A stretch of DNA of 13,278 bases from an uncultured Lachnospiraceae bacterium (GTDB taxonomy: Bacteria > Bacillota > Clostridia > Lachnospirales > Lachnospiraceae). The notes beneath the pieces are model-generated. The model was not told where the DNA came from. It searched no databases and saw nothing but the letters and a program-made list of their open reading frames with translations. The stretch spans positions 1-13,278 of the forward strand of contig CAJTTO010000070.1 in the NCBI GenBank assembly GCA_910579275.1, given 5' to 3'. The position numbers and the translations under genes were made by a program. Shown here one piece after another: positions 1-6,299 of the stretch (within the stretch, counting starts at the first letter, position 1; each line of letters begins with the position of its first letter).

Positions 1-87
1 GCTGACAACAGTGCGCCATATTTTCGGCAGGATTATGCATTCAGAGACGGCACTGTGCAGTCAATGGGACAAAGGCTGGAAAAATAA
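1..87 (+). CDS. Possible 3' end of a gene entering from the left (partial)
   Basis: Frame 1 is open from the first base to a TAA at 85-87, giving 28 residues that end in SMGQRLEK. The composition (mixed charged, aromatic and Gly residues, few rare codons) looks like a real protein C-terminus, and the gene would converge on the SRAP gene that ends at 107. The piece is too short to recognise a family. A second + frame is also open across this stretch, so the frame choice is not proven. I see no clear terminator between this stop and the SRAP stop. Confidence 0.35.
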   Translation, partial: ADNSAPYFRQDYAFRDGTVQSMGQRLEK

Positions 88-106
88 TCTGCTGTTTGCG
101 TCTCCC

Positions 107-676
107 TCAATTCGCCGTCCAACACCTGTCGAGCAGTACCGGTGTCTGCCTTAATAAATCTTTCACCGCGGAGTCGTCAGACAGCCAGTCTTTTATCTGT
201 CCTTTTTCCAGTATGAGCGGCATACGGTCATGCACCTTTATCATGGATGCATTGGCCTGTGTCGTTATTATGGCAAAACGCTCCCCGACATCCGTCAAGT
301 CATAAAACCCCGCCATACAGACGGTATCCCTGTCTTTCCGGCGGAATGTATTTTTTTCTTTGTTGCGGCTCCACTCATAAAAATACCTGGCCGGAATGAC
401 TGCCCTGCGGCGCCTGATGCCGTCCTGGAACATCTTCTTCTCCAGTACGGATTCTGCCCTGGCATTGATGATTACGCCGGAGCCGTTGATTCCGGGATAG
501 CCCCACTTGATCCCTGTCAGTTTTATGCCATCTGTACTCCTTATCACCACGGCTGCATCATCTGTCGGATATACGTCCCTGTTTACCCGCATACCGCGCA
601 GGCTGGCGTCTGTTTCCTCTACAATATTCAGGATATCATTCATTGTGTCATTGTCAAAATAGTATCTGCTGCACAT
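107..676 (-). CDS. SRAP-family (YedK/HMCES-type) abasic-site shield protein
   Basis: This 189-residue protein is a SOS-response-associated peptidase family member. Family members sense abasic sites in single-stranded DNA and cross-link to them through an N-terminal cysteine exposed after Met removal. The sequence shows the hallmark MCSRY start (Cys2), the INARAES segment (around residues 71-77, conserved Asn), the PARYFYEW segment (around 96-103, conserved Glu) and the VHDRMP segment (around 148-153, conserved His). Length is slightly below the usual 210-230. The start is fixed by the need for Cys2. A GGAG lies 13 nt upstream inside the end of the preceding gene, and a 12-bp A6T6 palindrome fills the gap, so translation may be weak or coupled to the upstream gene. 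It lies 10 nt downstream of the 142-residue gene and is probably co-transcribed with it. No clear LexA box was found. Family assignment is very secure. Confidence 0.95.
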   Translation of the reverse strand: MCSRYYFDNDTMNDILNIVEETDASLRGMRVNRDVYPTDDAAVVIRSTDGIKLTGIKWGYPGINGSGVIINARAESVLEKKMFQDGIRRRRAVIPARYFYEWSRNKEKNTFRRKDRDTVCMAGFYDLTDVGERFAIITTQANASMIKVHDRMPLILEKGQIKDWLSDDSAVKDLLRQTPVLLDRCWTAN

Positions 677-686
677 AAAAAATTTT

Positions 687-1115
687 TTACTCCATACTGT
701 TGATCAGGCTGCCAATATGGTAACTGACATGCATTTCATGTTCCCTTATTTTATCAGTTACTAAAGCACAAAGCTCACGACTGTCATAAAGCAGGCAGAC
801 GTCCCTGCCGCTGTTCAGGAATGATACCGCTTTCCCTGCAGTGTCATCTATGCTGTCACAGTTCCTTAAATATTTGCCGTTCATACCAGACTGCCTGAAT
901 AGATCTTTTACCGTCCTATGCCATATGTCCTTATATTTCCCATAAAAGTAAAAAGTATTGCATCCCTTATCCATGAGATTCAGTGCGGTTTTCATTATAA
1001 AACCCGTATCTGATATTTCATCTGTAATGAAAAAATAAACACTGTCCCTGTATGTCGTGTCACTGGCGGTTCCTCCTATCAGATCCAGTATATGCAGATG
1101 ATCATTCCTGCCCAC
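687..1115 (-). CDS. Hypothetical protein, partner of the SRAP gene
   Basis: I do not recognise this 142-residue protein. It begins with GTG, 6 nt after a GGAGGAG ribosome binding site, and ends 10 nt before the SRAP start. Three predicted hydrophobic strands alternate with helices (SVYFFITDE near 25-33, NTFYFYGKY near 53-61, DVCLLYDS near 104-111), which suggests a small Rossmann-like alpha/beta fold rather than a membrane or secreted protein. No signal peptide, transmembrane helix, zinc motif or helix-turn-helix is apparent. Its position suggests a function linked to DNA damage or abasic-site handling, but that is only guilt by association. Confidence 0.75.
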   Translation of the reverse strand: MGRNDHLHILDLIGGTASDTTYRDSVYFFITDEISDTGFIMKTALNLMDKGCNTFYFYGKYKDIWHRTVKDLFRQSGMNGKYLRNCDSIDDTAGKAVSFLNSGRDVCLLYDSRELCALVTDKIREHEMHVSYHIGSLINSME

Positions 1116-1169
1116 TCGTATCTCCTCCCCCCTGTTTTCATATGTATGTATTGACTTTGTTTAATGCTA

Positions 1170-1178
1170 ATTATAACA
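1170..1178 (-). promoter_or_regulatory. Extended -10 promoter of the 142-aa/SRAP unit
   Basis: The minus strand reads TGT-TATAAT, an extended -10 element (TGn plus a perfect TATAAT at 1170-1175), about 55 bp upstream of the GTG start. No good -35 hexamer is visible at 17 bp, as expected for an extended -10 promoter. A short palindrome, AGAAT-TGC-ATTCT at 1195-1207, lies just upstream and could be an operator. It does not match the usual Firmicute LexA box. Confidence 0.45.
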
Positions 1179-1244
1179 GATTAAAACAGTGAACAGAATT
1201 GCATTCTCAAATTTAATAATTTGTTCGATTCCCTTACTTCATTG

Positions 1245-1278
1245 AAAAACAAAACAGCCTGGATTTTACGCCAGACTG
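1245..1278 (-). terminator. Rho-independent terminator after the SDR gene
   Basis: Read on the minus strand, an 8-bp stem (CAGTCTGG / CCAGGCTG, one G-U pair) with an 8-nt loop is followed directly by TTTTGTTTTT. This is a textbook intrinsic terminator, 83 nt past the SDR stop codon, and it insulates that gene from the SRAP unit. A second hairpin, CAGGATA / TATCCTG at 1328-1346, lies nearer the stop codon but has no adjacent T-run. Confidence 0.8.
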
Positions 1279-1361
1279 TCCTTATGTTATAATTCAGGTT
1301 CCCCTGTTAATAAAAATTTTCTGCGGTCAGGATATCCGCTATCCTGGGCAGTTATTCCGAT

Positions 1362-2189
1362 TTACTCAGCAACATTTTCACCGCCAGCGACAAGTTCCGG
1401 ATGTTTCCAGCTGCTCATATTTTGATGTCCTGCGCTCAGTGCACCATCAACAGGAATCGCCGCACCAGTAATGTAGCGGGCCATATCGCTGGCAAGAAAC
1501 AATGCCAGATAGGCACACTCATTTGGCTCACCCATTCTTCCCGCTGGGCAGTCCGCTGCGAAAAATGCCATGGCCTGTTCCGGCGCGTCGCCAAAAATAC
1601 TGGTCTTGGTATATCCGGGGCAGATGGCATTGACCGTAATACCGTACTTCGCATAGTCCAATGCAGCAGCGCGTGTCATACCCACCACACCAAATTTCGT
1701 TGCGGTATACAACGCCTGTCCCCTTTGAGGCACCAGTCCGGCAATGGAAGCGACATTAATAAGGAACCCTCCCTTGCTATGGGTTTTGAAGATAGCCTCC
1801 GCACCATACTTCATCCCGGCAAATACGCCCTTGCTGTTGATATCAAAAATCTTCTCATATTCGTCCACATCGTATTCATGCAGCGGCGTGCCGCCCATGC
1901 CTATCCCCGCGTTGCTGACTACGCCGTCCAGACGGCCATACTGGCTGACTGCGGCATCCACCAGCGCCTTAATATCTTCTGCACTGCTGCAGTCAGTGCG
2001 GACAAAAACAGCCTCCCCTCCATTTGCCCGGATCTCATCAACCACAGCCTGTCCCTGATCCTGGCTGCGGGCTGCACAGACCACCTTCATCCCGTGCTCC
2101 CCAAATATTGTTGCAATCGACCTGCCAATTCCTCGGCTTGCGCCGGTAACAATTGCAACCTTTCCCTGTACGCTGCTAAAATCCATCAT
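1362..2189 (-). CDS. SDR-family oxidoreductase (classical type)
   Basis: This 275-residue classical short-chain dehydrogenase/reductase is an NAD(P)-dependent oxidoreductase, probably cytoplasmic. Visible motifs are TGASRGIG (15-22, cofactor binding), NAG (93-95), N118, S148 and the YTATK pair Y161/K165, which complete the Asn-Ser-Tyr-Lys tetrad. The core ends near residue 254 and is followed by about 20 extra residues (HQNMSSWKHPELVAGGENVAE), a tail longer than most SDRs have. The start has a strong AGGAGG 6 nt upstream. Two in-frame ATGs are adjacent, so the start could be one codon later. The substrate cannot be read from the sequence: sugar, polyol and hydroxysteroid oxidation are all possible. 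The gene is monocistronic, ends at the terminator at 1245-1278, and starts behind an inverted-repeat operator almost identical to that of the epimerase gene, implying co-regulation by the nearby TetR protein. Confidence 0.95.
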   Translation of the reverse strand: MMDFSSVQGKVAIVTGASRGIGRSIATIFGEHGMKVVCAARSQDQGQAVVDEIRANGGEAVFVRTDCSSAEDIKALVDAAVSQYGRLDGVVSNAGIGMGGTPLHEYDVDEYEKIFDINSKGVFAGMKYGAEAIFKTHSKGGFLINVASIAGLVPQRGQALYTATKFGVVGMTRAAALDYAKYGITVNAICPGYTKTSIFGDAPEQAMAFFAADCPAGRMGEPNECAYLALFLASDMARYITGAAIPVDGALSAGHQNMSSWKHPELVAGGENVAE

Positions 2190-2213
2190 TCATATCCTCC
2201 TTATCGTTTATGC

Positions 2214-2240
2214 ACAGATGATTAAGTAATATACATCTGT
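2214..2240. promoter_or_regulatory. Operator A: inverted repeat upstream of the SDR gene
   Basis: ACAGATG at 2214-2220 and CATCTGT at 2234-2240 form a perfect 7-bp inverted repeat with a 13-bp spacer. The 27-bp footprint is of a size used by some TetR-family repressors. It lies between the predicted SDR transcription start and its ribosome binding site. The same arms and spacing recur at 3601-3627 beside an intact tetR gene. Binding itself is inference. Confidence 0.6.
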
Positions 2241-2257
2241 TGATTTCTGATATCATT

Positions 2258-2287
2258 ATTATACTGAAAAACACAGCGGCAAATCAA
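2258..2287 (-). promoter_or_regulatory. Predicted SDR promoter
   Basis: On the minus strand TTGATT (2282-2287) and TATAAT (2258-2263) are 18 bp apart. Transcription would begin near 2251 and run through operator A, so a bound repressor would block it at or just after initiation. The spacer and boxes are nearly repeated at 3648-3677. Confidence 0.65.
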
Positions 2288-2358
2288 TGAACAATATTTC
2301 TCTATCTGTACATGTAATAAACAATTTAGTCCAATCTGTCGAAAAAATAGACAGAATC

Positions 2359-2391
2359 ATAAAAACTAATGTCTATATGCACGATACTCAC
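2359..2391 (+). pseudogene. Decayed remnant of a second tetR gene start
   Basis: Bases 2359-2391 align without gaps to the first codons of the intact tetR at 3748-3780, beginning ATAAAAACTAATG against ATGAAAACTGATG. About two thirds of positions match and many differences are transitions. The start codon has become ATA. The distance from the shared block cacagcggcaaatcaa to this point is within 1 bp of that at the intact locus, so homology covers the whole leader. After about 11 codons the match ends and the 3' end of the epimerase gene begins, marking a deletion or recombination joint. No regulator could be made here. Confidence 0.5.
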
Positions 2392-2394
2392 GAA

Positions 2395-3402
2395 TTATAC
2401 CTTTCCGATTTTATGCAGCCATTTAATTTCATCGTGAATTGTCTCCCGGTAAGGACGCGATGTATACCCGAGTTCGCGTCTTGCTTTTGACGAGTCAAAA
2501 TTGTTATTGCGCGAAAGATTATAAATTTCATACCTGGTCAATGCTGGAGTTGTCCCCTTTTTCTTTGCAAGCACTTCTAAAATCTTTGCGGCAATCATTG
2601 CAATCCGGCGCGATAAATAAATCAAAGGCTTCTTGCAGTTCCCCTCCTGTGCAGACAATGCTGCAAACTCGGGATAACTTACCACCTCGTTTGCAAGGAT
2701 ATAACTTTCGCCGGCTTTTCCTTTCTCCGCAGCGAGAAACAGACCGTTTGCCAGGTCACGGACATCACAGAGATTAAATGTCCCGGCGACTCCAATCCGT
2801 GTTTCCCCATGCAGCTGCATCAGCATTCCTTTTGTTACAGGCCCTATTGCATAATCCCCTGGTCCAAGAATACCGCTTGGCATTACAATGCAGGCATTCA
2901 ATCCCCGCTCCCGCACCGCGTCCAGCACACACTGGCTGGCAATTGCCTTGGACTGTCCATATACGCCGACAACCTTTGTCTCGTCAAAATGTTCCGGTTC
3001 CGTCATTTTCTGCCCATGCGGCAGTTCAGGAATCGTGCCGGTACTACCCACGTAGACAAGTTTCTTACATTCCGGATGCTGCAAACAGCAGTCAATAATA
3101 TTCATGGTTCCCGTGACATTGACATTCATAACCAGTTCCCGGCGTTCTTCCCCCAGTGCCACCATGCTTGCACAGTGCATAACGATCGTTTCTGTCTGCG
3201 GTGGAACCTCAAAAAAATTTTCCAATGAATTTTTGTCGCAGAGGTCACCTTCGTAACACTCAATTTTATCAGGAATATAACATTTCATTTTATCGTTCGG
3301 CAAAACCAATGCCCTGGCATTCATCCCGCGCTCCACCATCTGACGGCAGACCTCTCCGCCAAGATAACCAGCCGCACCAGTAATCAGATACAAAGTATTC
3401 AT
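2395..3402 (-). CDS. NAD-dependent epimerase/dehydratase-like protein (extended SDR)
   Basis: This 335-residue extended SDR resembles dihydroflavonol-reductase or 3-beta-hydroxysteroid-dehydrogenase type proteins and sugar-nucleotide epimerases. It starts MNTLYLITGAAGYLGG with the Rossmann motif TGAAGYLG at 8-15. It carries DLCD (53-56), S120 and the catalytic pair Y148/K152 (VYGQSKA). The C-terminal third (about 185-335) is the substrate-binding part, ending with the common SSKARRELGY segment (304-313). The frame is open further upstream, but the ATG at 3402 is chosen because AGGGAGG lies 9 nt before it; the longer form would start inside an inserted repeat element. The substrate is unknown. 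It sits divergently from the tetR gene with a shared operator between them, a classic arrangement for repressor and target. Confidence 0.93.
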   Translation of the reverse strand: MNTLYLITGAAGYLGGEVCRQMVERGMNARALVLPNDKMKCYIPDKIECYEGDLCDKNSLENFFEVPPQTETIVMHCASMVALGEERRELVMNVNVTGTMNIIDCCLQHPECKKLVYVGSTGTIPELPHGQKMTEPEHFDETKVVGVYGQSKAIASQCVLDAVRERGLNACIVMPSGILGPGDYAIGPVTKGMLMQLHGETRIGVAGTFNLCDVRDLANGLFLAAEKGKAGESYILANEVVSYPEFAALSAQEGNCKKPLIYLSRRIAMIAAKILEVLAKKKGTTPALTRYEIYNLSRNNNFDSSKARRELGYTSRPYRETIHDEIKWLHKIGKV

Positions 3403-3455
3403 CTGTTTAGTCCTCCCTAATTTCATTCCATATTTTAAAATTGCACAATTAATGT

Positions 3456-3590
3456 TACAGTTCAGCTCAGAACTTTGCATTTACTGCAAAGTCCGTAAGA
3501 AAACGTAGTGGCTGAGATACATCAAGCCACCGCGACGCGGTTTTGCATGGCTTGATGCTTGTAACAGGAAGCCGAAGGCTGAACTGTTAC
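3456..3590. mobile_element. 135-bp MITE-like hairpin element with flanking 10-bp duplication
   Basis: The direct repeat CAATTAATGT at 3446-3455 and 3591-3600 flanks a 135-bp segment. Its left end reads TACAGTTCAGC and its right end, on the other strand, reads GTAACAGTTCAGC, so the ends form an imperfect terminal inverted repeat. Inside are three strong stem-loops: ACTTTGCA/TGCAAAGT (3472-3492), CATCAAGCCA/TGGCTTGATG (3520-3557) with a small CCGCG/CGCGG hairpin within, and GTAACAG/CTGTTAC (3561-3590) with AGCC/GGCT inside. There is no transposase, so it would be non-autonomous. It inserted directly beside operator B and now lies in the 5' untranslated leader of the epimerase gene. Whether it is multicopy in the genome cannot be seen here. 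Confidence 0.6.
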
Positions 3591-3600
3591 CAATTAATGT

Positions 3601-3627
3601 ACAGATGATTAAATATTGTACATCTGT
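3601..3627. promoter_or_regulatory. Operator B: inverted repeat between the epimerase gene and tetR
   Basis: ACAGATG at 3601-3607 and CATCTGT at 3621-3627 form a perfect 7-bp inverted repeat with a 13-bp spacer, the same geometry as 2214-2240. It lies between the divergent epimerase and tetR genes, just downstream of the predicted epimerase transcription start, which is where a TetR-family repressor would be expected to bind. The ligand is unknown. Confidence 0.6.
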
Positions 3628-3647
3628 TGTTTTTTTCTGATATTTGT

Positions 3648-3677
3648 ATTATACTTGGAACCACAGCGGCAAATCAA
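3648..3677 (-). promoter_or_regulatory. Predicted epimerase promoter
   Basis: On the minus strand TTGATT (3672-3677) and TATAAT (3648-3653) are 18 bp apart, matching the SDR promoter. The transcript would start near 3641 and carry a leader of about 240 nt, most of it the inserted hairpin element. With operator B, the inserted element and operator C, this accounts for the 345-bp gene-free stretch 3403-3747. Confidence 0.65.
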
Positions 3678-3709
3678 GAAACAATCTTACAACATCTGCT
3701 AGATAAAGG

Positions 3710-3728
3710 ACAGATTATCCCAGTCTGT
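3710..3728. promoter_or_regulatory. Operator C: second inverted repeat just upstream of tetR
   Basis: ACAGA (3710-3714) and TCTGT (3724-3728) form an inverted repeat 20 bp before the tetR ATG, sharing the ACAGA/TCTGT core of operators A and B. It could serve autoregulation. The ancestral copy at 2335-2355 also has an inverted repeat (TCTGTC/GACAGA), but with the arms in the opposite order. The short arms make this a weaker call. Confidence 0.4.
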
Positions 3729-3747
3729 TGAAGAAAGGAACAAAGAC

Positions 3748-4308
3748 ATGAAAACTGATGCCCGCGTGCGATATACACGCAAGATCATTCAGGAAACTTT
3801 CCTGAATTTATTGAAGGACAAGCCCATATCGAAAATCACAGTGAAAGAAATCTGCGACAAGGCAGAGATTAATCGCGGAACTTTTTATAAGCATTATCAG
3901 GACTGTTACGATCTGTTAGAAAAAATTGAGGCAGAAGGTATCCAGGAATTTGAAAAAATGCTGGCTGCCATCGAGGCTACTGGCGCACATGCCGCAGTGA
4001 TTGCCATACTGAACACGCTGCGCAGCAAGAGCCAGCTAATCCAATCAATAATGACTCCCCTGAGGGGACAACAATTTATCCAAAAGCTATCAGAGTGTTG
4101 TTTACTCTATATAGGACAATGGCTTGGCTCAACGCCGGAAAGCGGCTGTCCTGCCACGAAACAGAACGCTGGTTTTATGTTTCTGGCAGGCGGATGCAGC
4201 AGTGTTATACAATGGTGGCTGCAAAACGGAATGCAGGAACCCCCGGAGGAAATTGCAGATTACATCATTACATTTTCCGAACAGATAACAAAAGGCTTGT
4301 CAAACTGA
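3748..4308 (+). CDS. TetR/AcrR-family transcriptional regulator
   Basis: This 186-residue protein has the N-terminal TetR DNA-binding domain. The helix-turn-helix is near residues 30-50, ITVKEICDKAEINRGTFYKHY, very typical of the family. The C-terminal ligand-binding half includes GGCSSVIQWWLQNGM (148-162) followed by PPEEIADYI, a pattern seen in the Firmicute TetR group with the TetR_C_8-type C-terminal region. The ATG follows AAAGGA by 8 nt. It is divergent from the epimerase gene across an inverted-repeat operator, and the same operator controls the SDR gene, so it probably represses both and itself. The inducer is unknown. The last codons and the stop lie inside a long hairpin that also serves the converging uxu operon. 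Confidence 0.95.
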   Translation: MKTDARVRYTRKIIQETFLNLLKDKPISKITVKEICDKAEINRGTFYKHYQDCYDLLEKIEAEGIQEFEKMLAAIEATGAHAAVIAILNTLRSKSQLIQSIMTPLRGQQFIQKLSECCLLYIGQWLGSTPESGCPATKQNAGFMFLAGGCSSVIQWWLQNGMQEPPEEIADYIITFSEQITKGLSN

Positions 4309-4329
4309 CAAGCCTCCATGTTATCTGTT
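4280..4329 (-). terminator. Long nested hairpin, terminator of the glycosidase/uxu operon
   Basis: An outer inverted repeat (AACAGATAACA at 4280-4290, TGTTATCTGTT at 4319-4329) encloses an inner perfect 10-bp stem (AGGCTTGTCA at 4293-4302, TGACAAGCCT at 4306-4315, loop AAC). On the minus strand the inner stem is followed by TTTTGTTAT, giving an intrinsic terminator for the operon ending at 4336. On the + strand no T-run follows, although the structure covers the tetR stop codon and could still protect or end that transcript. Confidence 0.65.
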
Positions 4330-4335
4330 GGCTGC

Positions 4336-5181
4336 TCATACGCCAGAGTACGCCGAAAACCCTGCATCAATCGGAAGGACTACGCCTGTAATTGCGCTTG
4401 CCGCCTTGTCATCGCATAAGAAGAATACGCCGCCGAGAAGCTCATCGCTGTCAACAAAACGCCCGGTCGGCGTGCCACTTAAAATCTTATTTGAACGCGC
4501 CGTCGGTGTGCCATCTTCATTAAAGAGGAGCCTTCGGTTTTGGTTGGAGACTAAAAATCCGGGCGCAATTGCATTGCAGCGGATTCCCGTGCCAGCAAAA
4601 TGTGTCGCAAGCCACTGGGTAAAATTAGAAACAGCAGCCTTTGCACCGGAATATGCCGGTATTTTGGTAAGTGGTATATAGGCATTCATGGACGAAATAT
4701 TCAGGATACAGCCTGATTTTTTCTCCACCATGTCCTTTGCAAATATCTGTGTCGGCAGAAGCGTTCCCTGGAAGTTCAACTTAAATACAAAATCTACCCC
4801 GTCAGGCTCCAGATCAAAGAAAGTCTTCTGTCCCTCCGCCGCCTCATGCTGATATTCGTTGTCCGTCGTCGCACGCGGATTGTTGCCGCCGGCACCATTT
4901 ACAAGAATGTCGCAGGAACCGAAATCGGCCAGCACCTGTTTGTGCACCTGCGCTAGCGCCTCAGGATCCAGCACATTTGCCTTATATCCCTCGCATATGA
5001 AGCCTTCTGCCTTACAGTCCCCGGCAATCGCCTTAACCGCATCCTCATTTAAATCCAGCGCCGCCACCTTTGCTCCCGCCTGTGCAAAAGCCTTTGCCAT
5101 CGTACCGCACAGGACGCCTCCGGCGCCTGTCACAACAACTACCTTTCCGGTAAAATCTATATTTAACGGCAGATCAATCAT
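4336..5181 (-). CDS. uxuB: D-mannonate oxidoreductase / fructuronate reductase (SDR type)
   Basis: This 281-residue SDR probably interconverts D-fructuronate and D-mannonate with NAD(H), the step before mannonate dehydratase in glucuronate breakdown. Motifs are TGAGGVLCG (18-26, a Cys-containing glycine motif I associate with this subfamily), NGAGGNNPRA (95-104), N136, S163/S164 and the Y177/K181 catalytic pair (YSGAK). The insertion with TTDNEYQHEAAEGQKTFFDLE (105-125) and the LLFNEDGTPTARSNKILSGTPTGRF region (218-242) are typical of this group rather than of generic SDRs. It follows uxuA by 22 nt with an AGGATGG site before the ATG, is last in the operon, and ends before the terminator at 4280-4329. 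It is not homologous to the long-chain UxuB of E. coli; the symbol is used for function only. Confidence 0.88.
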   Translation of the reverse strand: MIDLPLNIDFTGKVVVVTGAGGVLCGTMAKAFAQAGAKVAALDLNEDAVKAIAGDCKAEGFICEGYKANVLDPEALAQVHKQVLADFGSCDILVNGAGGNNPRATTDNEYQHEAAEGQKTFFDLEPDGVDFVFKLNFQGTLLPTQIFAKDMVEKKSGCILNISSMNAYIPLTKIPAYSGAKAAVSNFTQWLATHFAGTGIRCNAIAPGFLVSNQNRRLLFNEDGTPTARSNKILSGTPTGRFVDSDELLGGVFFLCDDKAASAITGVVLPIDAGFSAYSGV

Positions 5182-5203
5182 ACAAATCCATCCTTTCCAT
5201 ATA

Positions 5204-6274
5204 TCATTTTTTTCCGTCGAGCCGCTCTAACATATCCCAGCAGCCCCACATATACATGATTCCAAGCGCCCTGTCATACAGTCCGTATCCCGGCCTGCAC
5301 TGCTCTCCCCAGATATGCCTGCCGTGGTCAGGACGGATATAGCCGTCATAACCACAGTCGTGATAGGCGCGCATAATTTCCAGAATCCCTACATCCCCGT
5401 CACAGTCGCGGTGGGAAGCCTCCGTAAAGTCACCGTTCGGAAAGTGTTTTACATTACGGATATGTGCAAAGGCAATCCGGTCACAGTAGGTCCGGATGAT
5501 ATCGGGAACATCATTTTGGGGGTTTGCGCCGAGCGAACCGGAACAGAGGCACAGACAGTTGTACTCGTCGTCCACCATGGACAGGAATCGTCCAATAGCC
5601 TCCTTGTCTACAAGCAGACGCGGAATCCCGAAGATATCCCACGGGGGATCGTCCGGATGGATTGCCATTTTAATGCCCGTCTCATGGCATGTCGGCATGA
5701 CAGCCTCAAGAAAATATTTCAGATTGTCCCACAGCTTTTCCTTTGTTACGGGGCGATATGCCTCAAAGAGCTCGTCAAGCTTTACCATGCGCTCCGGCTC
5801 CCACCCCGGGAATGTCATTCCATGGAGGTTTTTAAGGATATAGTCTGCCATCTCCTTATAATCTCCCTGAATCTTTGCCTTTTCGTAAAACAGTGCGGTA
5901 GATCCATCCTCCATCGGGTGAAAAAGGTCTGTCCTCGTCCAGTCAAAAATCGGCATAAAATTATAAGTCACCACTTTCACTCCGAATTTTGCAAGGTTAC
6001 GGAGCGTCTGTTTGTAATTCTCAATGTACTGGTCGCGTGTCGGCAGACCAATCTTGATATCGTCATGGACATTTGCGCTCTCCACAACGTCCATGATAAA
6101 GCCATGATCCTCGATCTGATGGCGCATCTTTTCTATCTCGTCAATTTCCCATACTTCGCCTGCCGCCTTGTCATGGAGCGCCCAGACAAGACCCGTCACG
6201 CCTGGAATCTGCTTAATCTGCTCCTGCGTGATGCTGTCGTTGCCTTCGCCATACCAGCGAAAAGTCATCTGCAT
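5204..6274 (-). CDS. uxuA: Mannonate dehydratase
   Basis: UxuA dehydrates D-mannonate to 2-keto-3-deoxy-D-gluconate in the cytoplasm. The 356-residue protein begins MQMTFRWYGEGNDSI, a signature start, and shows the metal-site segments IHPDDPPW (His206), LCLCSGSLGANP (Cys244), FAHIRNVK (His271) and RPDHGRHIWGE (Asp316/His317), all expected of the Mn-dependent TIM-barrel family. The ATG at 6274 is chosen because GGGAGG lies 7 nt upstream; a longer frame starting with TTG at 6295 overlaps that site and is unlikely. It lies 109 bp downstream of the rhamnosidase gene, with a cluster of hairpins in between, and is followed by its pathway partner. Assignment is very secure. Confidence 0.97.
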   Translation of the reverse strand: MQMTFRWYGEGNDSITQEQIKQIPGVTGLVWALHDKAAGEVWEIDEIEKMRHQIEDHGFIMDVVESANVHDDIKIGLPTRDQYIENYKQTLRNLAKFGVKVVTYNFMPIFDWTRTDLFHPMEDGSTALFYEKAKIQGDYKEMADYILKNLHGMTFPGWEPERMVKLDELFEAYRPVTKEKLWDNLKYFLEAVMPTCHETGIKMAIHPDDPPWDIFGIPRLLVDKEAIGRFLSMVDDEYNCLCLCSGSLGANPQNDVPDIIRTYCDRIAFAHIRNVKHFPNGDFTEASHRDCDGDVGILEIMRAYHDCGYDGYIRPDHGRHIWGEQCRPGYGLYDRALGIMYMWGCWDMLERLDGKK

Positions 6275-6299
6275 AAAAAAACCTCCCTTCAACAATAAT

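Noticed and set aside
1195..1207. Possible LexA/SOS box upstream of the SRAP unit
   Set aside because: AGAAT-TGC-ATTCT is palindromic but does not match the GAAC-N4-GTTC pattern of Firmicute LexA sites, so SOS control is not claimed.
2287..2490. 67-residue + strand open frame
   Set aside because: It has no ribosome binding site, crosses the tetR remnant and runs antisense into the epimerase 3' end. The region is better explained as decayed leader plus coding antisense.
3403..3480. N-terminal extension of the epimerase frame by 26 residues
   Set aside because: The extension runs through the inserted repeat and through the AGGGAGG that serves the start at 3402. The Rossmann motif sits at the proper distance only from the shorter start.
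5315..6298. 327-residue + strand open frame opposite uxuA
   Set aside because: It is a mirror of a highly conserved uxuA gene, with no ribosome binding site or family features.
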